From the NCBI GenBank assembly GCA_023627715.1, contig JAMAHW010000028.1:124001-188000 (forward strand): a stretch of DNA of 64,000 bases, given 5' to 3'. This document shows, one piece after another, positions 54,843 through 64,000 of this stretch; position 1 is the first letter of the stretch, and every line of letters begins with the position of its first letter. Position numbers and translations under genes: made by a program. The notes beneath the pieces are model-generated. The model saw only the letters and a list, made by a program, of their open reading frames with translations. It was not told where the DNA came from and did no database searches. Source of the DNA: Periconia sp. R9002. Its lineage: Eukaryota; Ascomycota; Dothideomycetes; Pleosporales; Periconiaceae.

Positions 54843-56986
54843 ATGTCGTCGTCTTCGTCTTCATGCACTGAAGAACACGCAAAGCATCAATATGACTCTC
54901 GCAGCATACCAATCATGGACCCATTGTCTTTGACAATTCACACCACTTCACCACTCAGCACGCCCTCGGACATGAGCTCAACACCTAACCCCCCTGTGAC
55001 CTCAACAAATGGCCTCCTCGAAAATACACCCCACCACGTCCCCATCACTATCCCTCCCAAAAGCCACCATGCGGCACGCCAAAGCATCATGTCGACAACC
55101 ACAACTCTCGCAACAACAACGACCAGCGACCAACCTCCTCAATTTGCCCCATCTCCCTCCGCCCCAGCAGGACGTCCCACCACCTCAACCCTCCTCTCCT
55201 TCTCCGCGCTAACCCTCTCCATCTTCCTCGTCGCCCTCGACACCGTCCTCATTCCCACTGCTCTCGCCTCCATCGCCCTCGACTTCCACATCCCGGACTC
55301 ACTCTATGCCTGGACGGGGTCCGCGTACCTTCTCGCCAACGCCGCGAGTATCCCCCTGTGGGGCCGTCTCAGTGACGTATTTGGCCGCAAGCCTGTCATC
55401 TTGATCGCGAATGCGATTTTCCTAGCCGGAAGCGTCGTCGGGGGTGTGAGTGGGAGTGCGGAGGTGCTGATTCTTGGGAGGGCGGTCCAGGGACTGGGCG
55501 GTGGTGGGGTGAATGTTCTGGTGTATGTTTGTGTAGGGGATTTGTTTGCGATTCGGTGAGTGTTTCTTTTTTTTAGAAAAGGGAGGAGATGTTGTGCTGG
55601 TCGAAGCTGGCGTTGGTGAGTGTTGAAAGATGCTGACGTTTTTTGCAGTGATCGTTCATTCTATATGGGTATCGTTGGTGCTATGTACGCTGTTGCCTCT
55701 GCACTGGGGCCTGTGCTAGGAGGCATCTTCGCTCAGAGGCTGAGTTGGCGATGGTGCTTTTATATCAACAGTAAGTAAGCTCTCATACCCTCCAACTCAC
55801 TCGGTGAGATCCAAATCAGACATCAAACTCAATTTCGCATTACCATATCAATTCTACTCTACACTCACCCACTAACCTTCACACAGTCCCCATTGTCTCC
55901 ATCACAATAATAACCCTCTACTTCACCGTCCACCTGCCTGGCGCCCACACCCCCTTCCTCCACGGCCTTACATCCATCGACTGGCTCGGCAACCTCACCA
56001 TCCTGACAGGCACCCTCTTCCTCCTCATCGGCCTCCAACTCGGCGGAACAACATCCTACACCAACCCCGCAACCCTTACGCTCATCATCCTCGGCATCCT
56101 CTCCTACATCCTCTTCCCACTAACCCAACACCTCGCCTCCAAACGCAACATCACCCCTCTCACACCCCTCCGCATCTTCCGCGACATCTCAAACCTCAGC
56201 GCGCTAGGCGTCTGCGCGTGCGACGCCCTGGTCTTCAATTCCGTGGCCTACTTCCTCCCGCTGTACTTCCAACTCGTGCTTGCCCGCTCCCCGTCCACAT
56301 CAGGCGTCTACATGCTCGCTGTCGCTGTCCCCTTAGCCACCGTGTCGTTCCTAGCAGGTTACGTCATCAACAAAACAGGTCGCTACCTTGAAGTGCTGCA
56401 ATTCGGACTACTGCTCATGACGGTTGGCGTCGGACTCCTCATCACCTTCTCCACAACTCTCCACCTCGCGCAGACCGTGGGGTTCCTACTCATCATCGGC
56501 ATCGGATTCGGTCCCAACTTCCACGCGCCGCTGATCGCGTTGCAGACACGCATCGTGGAGGCCGATATGGCGGCCGCGACGGCGGCATTCGGTTTCGTGC
56601 GCATGGTGAGTGGTGCTGTTGGCGTGGTGGTTGGGCAGGTGGTGTTCCAATTGCTCATGCGGCGCGAGGTAGCTACTTTTGCGGCCGCCGGCGTCGGTGC
56701 TGAGCTTGTGGGTTCGTTGGCGGGTGGGGAGGCGATTGCGGCCGCAGGAGCGGTGGGCGTGTTGGATGAGGGGGCGAGGATGGTGGTTAGAGGTGGAATG
56801 GCGGCGGCGTTGAAGGGTGTCTGGGGTGTGTACTGCGGTGTTAGTGCGTTGGGGTTGGTGATTAGTTTTGGGATTGTGAGGGGGAGGATTGCGAGGGAGG
56901 GGGGTGGTGAGGTGGAAGAAGAGAAGGGGAGAGCTGCGAGTGAGGCTTTGCCGGGTGGGAGTGAAGGAAATGAGTGTGGAAGATAG
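54843..56986 (+). CDS. MFS drug-type transporter, 14-TM (DHA2-like)
   Basis: Three exons: 54843-55555, 55649-55770 and 55887-56986, all GT-AG and in phase, giving 644 aa. The first 120 residues are a Ser/Thr/Pro-rich cytoplasmic tail (MSSSSSSCTEEH...). The membrane part begins LSFSALTLSIFLVALDTVLI. It shows the MFS motif A GRLSDVFGRKP, motif C-like AVASALGPVLGGIFAQRLSW joined over the first intron, and RWCFYINIPIVSITI joined over the second. These features are those of the 14-helix drug:H+ antiporter family. Such pumps export toxicants or fungal metabolites, but there is no neighbouring biosynthetic cluster here, so a general detoxification role is as likely. A longer start at 54597 in the same frame is possible but reads unlike a transporter leader. 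The last 40 residues are acidic and cytoplasmic. Confidence 0.92.
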
Positions 56987-57213
56987 ATGTATATATTTAT
57001 ACAAAACGCATTTCGCACAGCTACTATCAAAACTCTTACATGGCGCTGTGTTCTGAGACCTTCTAATCACTTGCGCAGTAACATGCAAAAATATAAATAC
57101 CGATTGAAGACCAAACATACCAATTCAGCAACGCCCGCTTGTTCCCACAACGAAAAGCCGGAAAGGAAAACGAAATAGGGCGATATACATCACCAACCCC
57201 GGTCACGCCTCAA

Positions 57214-58597
57214 CTACCTCCTATTTGTCCTCATCCGCTCCACCCTTTCCCTCCCCTCCTCACCACTCCCCACCGCCCAACTCTGCTGCCTCCGAATCTT
57301 CCACTCCTGCTCCTTCACCAACCTCATCGGCCCCTTGACAAAACACGACAACAAATCCGTGACATTCAGCGCTTCGAAGATGGCGACGAGTGGGCCCGCT
57401 TCGGGCGTGGCTTGCGGAGCGCGATTGTTATTCTCGTCGTCGCTGTCCTGGCTGGTGATTGCGTTGGCGTCGGAAAAGGGTGACTTTGATTTGTAGTATG
57501 GAGATGCGGGAAATGCGAAGAAGATGAGGATTGCAAACAGGGGCATTTCGAGGCCGAGGATCAAGCTCGGGAGTGCGACTTTTATATCGGTGTAGCTTAG
57601 TTGCGTGGTTGGGTGCAGGACTTTTGCTCCTACGAGGATGTTGATTATGAGCTGTTCTCGCCTTGTCAGTTTTTATTCTCTGGACTTTGTTTGGGGCCTG
57701 GATGTCGAGCATGGATACAACGTACAGTTTGTAACGAATTCAACCCAATAATCCCCTTGAACGCCGCGAACTTTAGCAGCATATTCTGCGGCTTCAGCAC
57801 GGCCTTCTGCATGCTGTACAGCTTCAGATCGGCTAGCACGGCCCATATCGTGACGATGGTTTTGATGACGGTGATCCATATGTGCGCGAAGTGGACGTTG
57901 TTGCTCGCGCCGCAGTATACGTCGAGAGCGAGTGTGATGCATGTTGCGGCCCAGAGAATGATACTTGTGGGGATGAATTGGAGGGCTCGGTACCATACAC
58001 GCTGTAACATGCTCATGTTAGCTTCATGCCATTGTTCGATATTACGCTCTCTATTCGAACAAACGAAAACAGTGGATTGAAAAATTGAAGGTAGAAAGTG
58101 TGGAAAGATATAACACGTACCTTGAACCAAGCCTGCCCCTTTTTCCCCTCCCCGGCCCTCGTCATACCCTTCTCAAGCAACTCCTGATACCCTCCCGGAC
58201 TAGCAAGCACATAATCGCACATGAGCAGTAAAAACGCCGACAGCGCAATTGCGCAGCCAAAATCCAAACTCCCCAGCAAATATTCGCCCGCATCCTCCTG
58301 CCAGACGGTCAGGAAGCAGAAGAAAGAGACCCAGGGTACGAGCAGCACGATGCGGATGACTTGGCGCTGCTGGATGCGATTCGTGTAATTGAAGGCGTGG
58401 AGTCCGACGAGTATAAAGATGATGAGAAAACTGAAGGCCGCGCTGGCACCGGTTAGGATAGTGGCGAGAGTGTGGAAGGTTAGGTTGCCGACTATAGGGA
58501 CGACGTCTGGGGATGTAGGAGGGTGGGGACATGTTGGGGTGGATTTGTTGGAGGAGTCATGATTGCGGCGTGCTTCCAGTTGGAACACGGCGTTCAT
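57214..58597 (-). CDS. Ost-alpha/TMEM184-like (DUF300) membrane protein, 396 aa
   Basis: Three minus-strand exons: 58121-58597, 57726-58001 and 57214-57651, all in phase 0 with GTACGT-type donors. Seven membrane segments are visible, for example TLATILTGASAAFSFLIIFI and VIRIVLLVPWVSFFCFLTVW. The family hallmark follows in LLKFAAFKGIIGLNSLQT, the equivalent of the KFxxxKxxxFxxFxQ element of organic solute transporter alpha/TMEM184 proteins. The tail is hydrophilic, with an Asp/Glu/Asn patch (SQDSDDENNN) and a basic end. Animal relatives carry steroid conjugates or work in membrane trafficking. The fungal role is not known. Splice phases and family match are both strong. Confidence 0.9.
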
Positions 58598-58730
58598 ACT
58601 TCTTCTTTCGGTGCTGGTGTTGTGTAACTTATAATTATTGATCCAAAAGGAGAGGGTTGCGGCTGTAGGTACCAGACAACCACACCGGGGCGAACGTCAG
58701 GTATGAAAAGACTGCAGTAAATTTTGCTTG

Positions 58731-59020
58731 TTATAGTATAAACAAAAAAATGCTTCTTACCATCCAGCTTATATACAATGGTTTACCTTTAAGCTTCCCA
58801 CAGAGTATCAGGGCTGTGCGTCGCAAAAACCCTACAAGCTCCAACAACACCCCACAAGCATACTCGTCCAAATACGGCGGTAGTCGCGCGCACCAATAGG
58901 AGCATGTAAGAACTTACTACCAGCCACAGAGCTACGCATCACAGAAATAGTAATCAAACGAGCAAGCACCAACAGCAAACCCACACTTGCACCTAAGCAT
59001 TCAAGGGTCGTGAATGGCAT
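58731..59020 (-). CDS. Possible 66-aa membrane protein, two exons
   Basis: Minus-strand exons 58921-59020 and 58731-58831, with an 89-nt intron (GTAGTA...TTGTAG) in phase 1, give a complete 66-aa frame. The sequence reads MPFTTLECLGASVGLLLVLA, RLITISVMRSSVAG, and then across the splice FLRRTALILCGKLKGKPLY. It is one strongly hydrophobic segment followed by basic residues, resembling small single-span proteins of mitochondria or the ER. The unspliced frame gives a 62-aa protein that ends inside the intron. No family is recognised, and the donor is weak. Confidence 0.4.
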
Positions 59021-61021
59021 GGAGTTTAGCTATGTCACTGTGGCTGTGCGGGGGCCATACGCTTACCTTAGTTGAGTATGGGTTGCGTGAGATGCAAGGG
59101 GTTGTTAGAGTGAGAAGTGAGACTGTTAATCTGATTTTGAGCGGACTAGGAGGTAGATCAGCGTTAGTAACTGGTCTGGTTTGGCTCTTCGGCGGTGTAC
59201 TGTTTGATTGTGAGGAGAGACTAGACGGATGAGGTAGTTTTGTTGTGCAAAAGTAGGGAACCCGTATTCGCACTGGCTACTTAGATAGGCTCTTGTTCTA
59301 CATACTTGTAAGCGAGTTGCTAGTACCTACCTAGGTACTTACGATGGATATTGGCAGCAGGTCAGTACCTAAGTCATCATGGAACACGACAGCTTCGTTG
59401 ACTTTCATGGCATACTTGGTGTTAAAACACACCAAGAGGCGTTTACGACTGTTTGCGAGTTCTCGGGGTTTTGAACACCGCTAGGTTCATCGCTTCAGTG
59501 CAACCTCCCCTTTGCTATAAGAAATATGTAGGCACCCTTTTTTGCGATTAACGACTTCACGGGCTCGCGCAAAGATTTTAAAACAAACATTCTCACGTGC
59601 TATGAAATTCAACGATACGGACTCTGCGAAGGATGTCAGAACGAATTAAGATGCCACTAAAGATACACATTTGTAACCCTAAGAAGCTTATCCTTACATC
59701 GCTCCCGGAAACATCCAAAGTTATGTACAATTCTCTTGTCAAGCACTCTTGACGTTTGATGAGATTCTATTTGGGTATCTGTTTCCATAGGGATTTGTAT
59801 GTGCACTTTTTCTACACATATATACGTACAGCCCAATATGTTTCCAAATTTCAGATCAATTTGTTTGAAATCCTACTCCACGGCTGATCTTTTCGGTGTC
59901 TGCAGGAATCAATATCATGCATCACATGTCTTTGTACAACTACGCGTATCCCACCTCAACGTAGCTCATTCCTTCCTCTCTTCACAGTTAAATTTATTTT
60001 CAGCATTCATATACGTGCACGATTCCCCCCGTCTGTCCACCCGCCAGTAAGCAAATAAGCACATCAATCAACCACCGCCCTCAGCACTGCAGAGGGTAGA
60101 TAACCCTGCGTTTCAGCTCGGATGGATGACCTGAGCTAACCCGCATCAGTAAGCCGAACCAAGACCTCCTTTAAAGTCTGACCGGAAAATCGTCTCAAAA
60201 CATGCATTATGTATGTAGACAGAAAGGAAGAAGGAAAAGATCGTAGAGGGGAAGAAAAAAAACAACGAGAAGAATGAAAACCTTGTAACCTTGTCCCACT
60301 GGATAATCGGACCGTGATGGGGGGCGGCAGCCAACCAGGTGCAAGACCGAGGAAGTATGCAACACGTGACGACCGGAAAAAAAAGAAGAGCAAAAGTTGT
60401 TGCTCATGTACCGCTGCTGAGGTAACTATCGCGAGCATCACACTGCCTTTGCTTCTTTCGGTGTCTGTTGTCGTGGGGATGGAAGGTGGTTGGGACGGAC
60501 GGCACAATGCTAAGGACGCTAGAAGCCGGAGCCAGTTGGCGATGAGGCCAACGTGACGGTTTCGCGTTGCGACCCCAACGCATCCAATCAGAAAACTCGG
60601 TGTTCATTCCACCCAAGAATGTAGTCTCTGGACTGCCCGTGAAGGGGTGACAAATTGGGAGAAGTGCAACAATTCGTTTGAAAAGGACACGTGAGCGGAA
60701 TCAATCATAAGGACAAGGGATCCTTTTTTCATTGATGATGTTTTCATTGTTCTGTGCTTACAGGTTCAGTAAGTGAGCACACACGACGCGATCAAATGGT
60801 GATCAAGCAGTCGCAGCCTATGACATAATATAATACAGAGTTAATCAATACCCGAATTCCTGTGGGCAGATCCATATCCACCACCAGAACGCCGATGACC
60901 GAAAGAGAACCTTCCGGAAGGAAACAGAGTGATGCAAAAAATGAACCAAGAAATAGTGTTGCCGTGTACGATGGGAGGAGAGAAATAGCAGACGGGTGAA
61001 GATGCGTGTAGAATGATCGGT
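59021..61021. other. 2-kb spacer
   Basis: No gene is supported. Small C/T-rich and A-rich patches occur at 60220-60270. The frames there have no motifs. Confidence 0.45.
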
Positions 61022-61942
61022 TTACATTTCCATGGCGTCGGCATCAGCCACCACGACAGGGACGTCCATATCGAAGGACGGAGGCGTAGCAGGTTCTGAA
61101 GGGGTTCGTTGCCGTGCGTTGATTCGTTCTCCCTCCACTTGCGGGACTGGGCCAGCCATGAGGTTGCGGGCTGTACGTTCCAGTGACCACCCCACTAGTT
61201 GGCACCACTGAAGGCTATCTGAGAAAAGCCAGTAACCTTGAACACCGTGTTGTTTAGCGCGAACGAGATAGGCAGAGAGCGATTCCTTCTCGAGCATGAC
61301 AACGGCATCCGTGAGATCAAAGTGGTTTTCGATGACGCGTGAGTAGGCGCGTGCCGCGTCGCGTAGCACAGGGTTGGTCATTATGTTCTTCCAGCCCACG
61401 CCAAGCGAGGTGATGAGCGTGTCAATGGTGTTGCCGTGTTCGTCAATGACGGCATCGGATTTTTGAGCGTCCATGTCGTTAAGGGAAGGAATGGTAATGT
61501 TTGTCGCCGAGTCCATCCGCTGCGACTTTCGGGAGACGGCTATGGGCCGAACAGATGTGGCGGTCTTCTCTTCTCTTTCGTTCTTCTCCTCGCACCATGT
61601 GCCAGTTTGCGACTCGGCGGCGATGCTGAAGCCAGGATCACCAGGATAGATGAGGGTCATGCCTGGACCATAAATAGGTTCCCCTCTTGGCTTTACAGGG
61701 AGTTGCGTAACTACTGCTCCAAGCGGTCGGTTCTCTTCGGGTTCGTCGACGTCGGTGATGGATCGTTTCCGCCCGGCCGTGGAATTGGATACGGCAGCTT
61801 GGTAATTGAGTGATGGCGGAGTAGGATACTTGGGGCGGTATATGCCCGGTGAATTGGATCGTTGATTGGGGGCATAGTGGGTGTGTGCAGGTTGCGCGGG
61901 AAGCACAACGGTGGGAGCTGAGGCGTAGTAGTTGAGACCCAT
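61022..61942 (-). CDS. Conserved-looking protein of unknown function, 306 aa
   Basis: Single exon from the ATG at 61942 (MGLNYYASAP). The first 130 residues are disordered, with Pro, Ser and Arg and a basic patch (AGRKRSITDV). Residues about 160-255 look folded: NTIDTLITSLGVGWKNIMTN, RDAARAYSRVIENHFDLTDA, VVMLEKESLSAYLVRAKQH, then YWLFSDSLQWCQLVGWSLER. These tryptophan and aromatic-rich helices suggest a conserved domain, but I cannot name it. The C-terminus is Pro/Ser-rich and acidic. The basic patch could be a nuclear localisation signal. The Pro/Ser regions could carry phosphorylation sites. The long GC-rich spacer upstream suggests a sizeable promoter. Confidence 0.75.
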   Translation of the reverse strand: MGLNYYASAPTVVLPAQPAHTHYAPNQRSNSPGIYRPKYPTPPSLNYQAAVSNSTAGRKRSITDVDEPEENRPLGAVVTQLPVKPRGEPIYGPGMTLIYPGDPGFSIAAESQTGTWCEEKNEREEKTATSVRPIAVSRKSQRMDSATNITIPSLNDMDAQKSDAVIDEHGNTIDTLITSLGVGWKNIMTNPVLRDAARAYSRVIENHFDLTDAVVMLEKESLSAYLVRAKQHGVQGYWLFSDSLQWCQLVGWSLERTARNLMAGPVPQVEGERINARQRTPSEPATPPSFDMDVPVVVADADAMEM

Positions 61943-63549
61943 TGTCACTGTATGATTAGTAGAATGGACGGGGGATGATAGACTAATGATACAAAAAGCC
62001 TGTTCAAAGACTAGAGCAGTGAAGAGGGCTTGCGACTACGACAGTCACGGCGACGGCGATGAGGCGGAAAAGTAGTAACAGCACTGGCGACGAGGTCGAA
62101 TGCGCGCAGTGATGGAGTAGAGCAGATGTAAGTGGATGGGTGGATGAAGGATGTGAGTAGTGATGGAGGAGGAAGTAAGAGGGACGAGGGACGAGGGACG
62201 AGTGAGGCCGGGTGGAAGGGACAGGTAACTCAAGATCAGTCAGGGAGCAAGGCGCAAGAGCAGGTGCGGTGGAAGAGAAGAGAGTTGGAGGGCGCGACAG
62301 GAACGTACTTGTAACCGCTCGCTTCTGGTCCCGTGAGAGGCTGGGGTTGGGGGCGGTGAGACACGGCAGAACTCGGAGAAGGCTAAAGGCCTGGCAAATC
62401 CCGCAGGCGCTATCGCTCCGATTAGGTCAGTTTGACCACGCCGAATGCGGATTAGTCGACCAGCCATCAGATGAGCGAAACCGGAAAGGCGTCTTAGTCA
62501 CGTGAAAGTGCTGCTAACCACATACAGATATGCATGTATTGGTCCAGGTCGCCTCGCTTTTCTCGCCGCCCTGTCTGAGGTCCGGAAAAGTTTTCCAGCG
62601 TTTCGAAGGGCCGTATTCGCATGCTTGGCTGCGATAAGAAACCACTACGCCGGTGGAGCTTGGAAGGAGCTGAAATGAAACCACTGCTGGTAGGGGGAAA
62701 GTACCAGATCATCTAATGGAAAATTCATGTCGAATACCTCGGACTCGTGAATGTTTTGGGAGGGAGGCACCTAAGATACATGTATTTTTGCTGAGCTGCG
62801 TGTTTTGCCTCTCGGGCTGATCTCTTATTTCAATCGTTCCCTCGGGCTCTGTGGTTTCTGGTCGCCTACACCAGCTCCATGATGGCTTCAACTGCATCAG
62901 GGGTAGGTAGGTGTATCATATAGGAGCATCGGGTGTGGCGAAGAGCTGAAGCTGTTGTATATTGGCCGTTGCATCTTGCCTACTATGGACTGGGTAGCGC
63001 TTCTCGCGGACCGGAGTGGCAGCCATCTTCGTTGAAAGCGGTTCAAAGTCAACAACTGGCGCATCATTCCGTGGCAGATTGTTGGAAAAGAAATGGAGCT
63101 GGTAAAGAGCCGTGCTGTGCGCGACGAGACGCTGCTTCAAGTAGACTCCAACATTTGAATGTTCCCTACCTACAGATCAATATCAGACTGTTCTAGACAA
63201 CATTGAACATAGCAGACATCGTAAGGTGACACGAGATGATGATGTGTTAACCTTCATTACCTACATCATGAAGCATTCGAGATGAGCAACGATGAGAGGC
63301 ATGGTAGGTAGAGGGCGGGGTGAAATGCCACATCACGTGAAGCAAGCTTACGTTACATCCCCCGCGGCTCTTGCTCGCGGAAAAACATATCAGCGCGCCG
63401 ACGCGTTTTTTGGCCCGCCTCAGTATGGTGAAAGAAAGCCAAAGCTGCAAGGCACCCGCAGCTTTGATACCCACGATTAACGGTCCTCCACTTGCACAGA
63501 GTCAGATTCTAGCACACAAATAAAACGAATTCGCATCCCAACCGTCAAA
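61943..63549. other. Divergent spacer (promoters of 61942 and CCT-gamma genes)
   Basis: The region between two divergently transcribed genes. It contains purine-rich stretches (GGGACGAGGGACGAGGGACG near 62180) and no supported gene. Confidence 0.45.
62179..62201. repeat. GGGACGA tandem repeat
   Basis: Three copies of the 7-mer GGGACGA lie in direct repeat in the leader region of the 61942 gene. Confidence 0.6.
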
Positions 63550-64000
63550 ATGCAGGCGCCAGTGGTGGTTATGAGTAGGCACATAGCAATATTCCTGATA
63601 GCTTGCACACCCCACTGACGACAAACAGACACCCAGACTCCCGGTGGGGAACGCCAATTCGGACGCAAAGCACAACTCTCCAATATCACAGCAGCAAAGA
63701 CGGTCGCCGATATCATCCGGTCATGTCTGGGTCCCAAGGCCATGCTGAAGATGCTGCTCGATCCCATGGGCGGCATTGTCCTTACCAACGACGGGCATGC
63801 TATTCTCCGGGAAATTGAAGTGGCACACCCCGCCGCGAAAAGCATGATCGAGCTTAGTCGCACGCAAGACGAAGAGGTCGGCGATGGCACAACAAGTGTT
63901 ATCATTTTGGGTAGGCAATTCGAGTCGCTGCGGAAGAAATATTCATCGCTAATTCACTGTAGCTGGAGAAATGCTCGCGCAGTCTTTGCCCCAACTCGAG
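63550..64000 (+). CDS. T-complex protein 1 subunit gamma (CCT3), 5' part
   Basis: Exons: 63550-63574, 63629-63910 and 63963 to the right edge. The short first exon codes MQAPVVVM. Exon 2 continues [20 protein letters not shown] and then [20 protein letters not shown] and DGHAILREI. The ATP-site motif [10 protein letters not shown] closes exon 2 and [13 protein letters not shown] opens exon 3. These are hallmarks of CCT/TRiC subunits. The MQAPVVVMN start and the motifs fit the gamma subunit best. The protein is one of eight subunits of the cytosolic chaperonin that folds actin and tubulin. Both introns are GT-AG, and phases agree (1 and 1). The gene is cut by the end of the window after about 115 codons. 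Confidence 0.93.

Noticed and set aside
1..64000. tRNA genes, rRNA and CRISPR arrays
   Set aside because: I looked for B-box-like GGTTCRANNCC elements on both strands and for regularly spaced repeats and found none. A covariance-model scan would be needed to exclude unusual tRNAs.

Overview
The window is nuclear DNA from a filamentous ascomycete (Pezizomycotina). The evidence is short GT-AG introns of about 45 to 110 nt (one of 193 nt), long gene-poor spacers, genes on both strands without operons, and families typical of these fungi: HET-domain, F-box, ACS-type and 14-TM MFS transporters, wax-synthase-like acyltransferase, Q/P-rich GH16, and a HeLo/SesA-like N-terminal domain. A Leotiomycetes-like origin is my impression only; no marker here proves it. 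I found no rRNA, CRISPR array or tRNA by eye.

Left third (1-25 kb): a Ser/Thr-rich small protein (709-1420), an F-box protein (2589-3461), a HET-domain protein on the minus strand (3679-5868), an F-box-like protein (7650-8438), a membrane protein with Ser/Thr-rich ectodomain and Pro-rich tail (9242-10873), an MDR oxidoreductase (13674-14789), an allantoate-permease-type MFS carrier (16313-17997), a two-exon F-box protein (18846-20695), a second MDR oxidoreductase (21415-22699) and a GH16 protein without signal peptide (23235-24422).

Middle (25-42 kb): a small secreted Cys protein, a wax-synthase-like acyltransferase, a GNAT-like acetyltransferase, a cupin, a 627-aa membrane protein, an aldo/keto reductase, a shortened pyruvate-decarboxylase-like gene (36743-37556), a papain-type protease fused to a TerB-like domain and an acidic repeat tail (38633-40144), and a 102-aa membrane protein.

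Right third (42-64 kb): a HeLo/SesA-like protein with an Arg/Glu coiled coil, a 56-aa microprotein, a coiled-coil protein, a 694-aa membrane protein whose intron is bordered by a 15-bp direct repeat, a 14-TM MFS drug-type transporter, an Ost-alpha/TMEM184-like protein, a possible 66-aa membrane protein, a conserved-looking 306-aa protein, and the 5' end of the CCT-gamma chaperonin gene running off the right edge.

The genes do not form an evident biosynthetic cluster. The nearest thing to a theme is the scatter of possible recognition, incompatibility or turnover factors (HET, three F-box or F-box-like proteins, HeLo/SesA-like, papain-TerB). The most unusual items are the papain-TerB fusion, the intron flanked by a duplication, the truncated decarboxylase, a perfect 34-bp-arm hairpin (15303-15394) and a MITE-like element (30704-30907). 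Spliced models were built by hand from ORF continuity, splice signals and phase, so exon borders are predictions.
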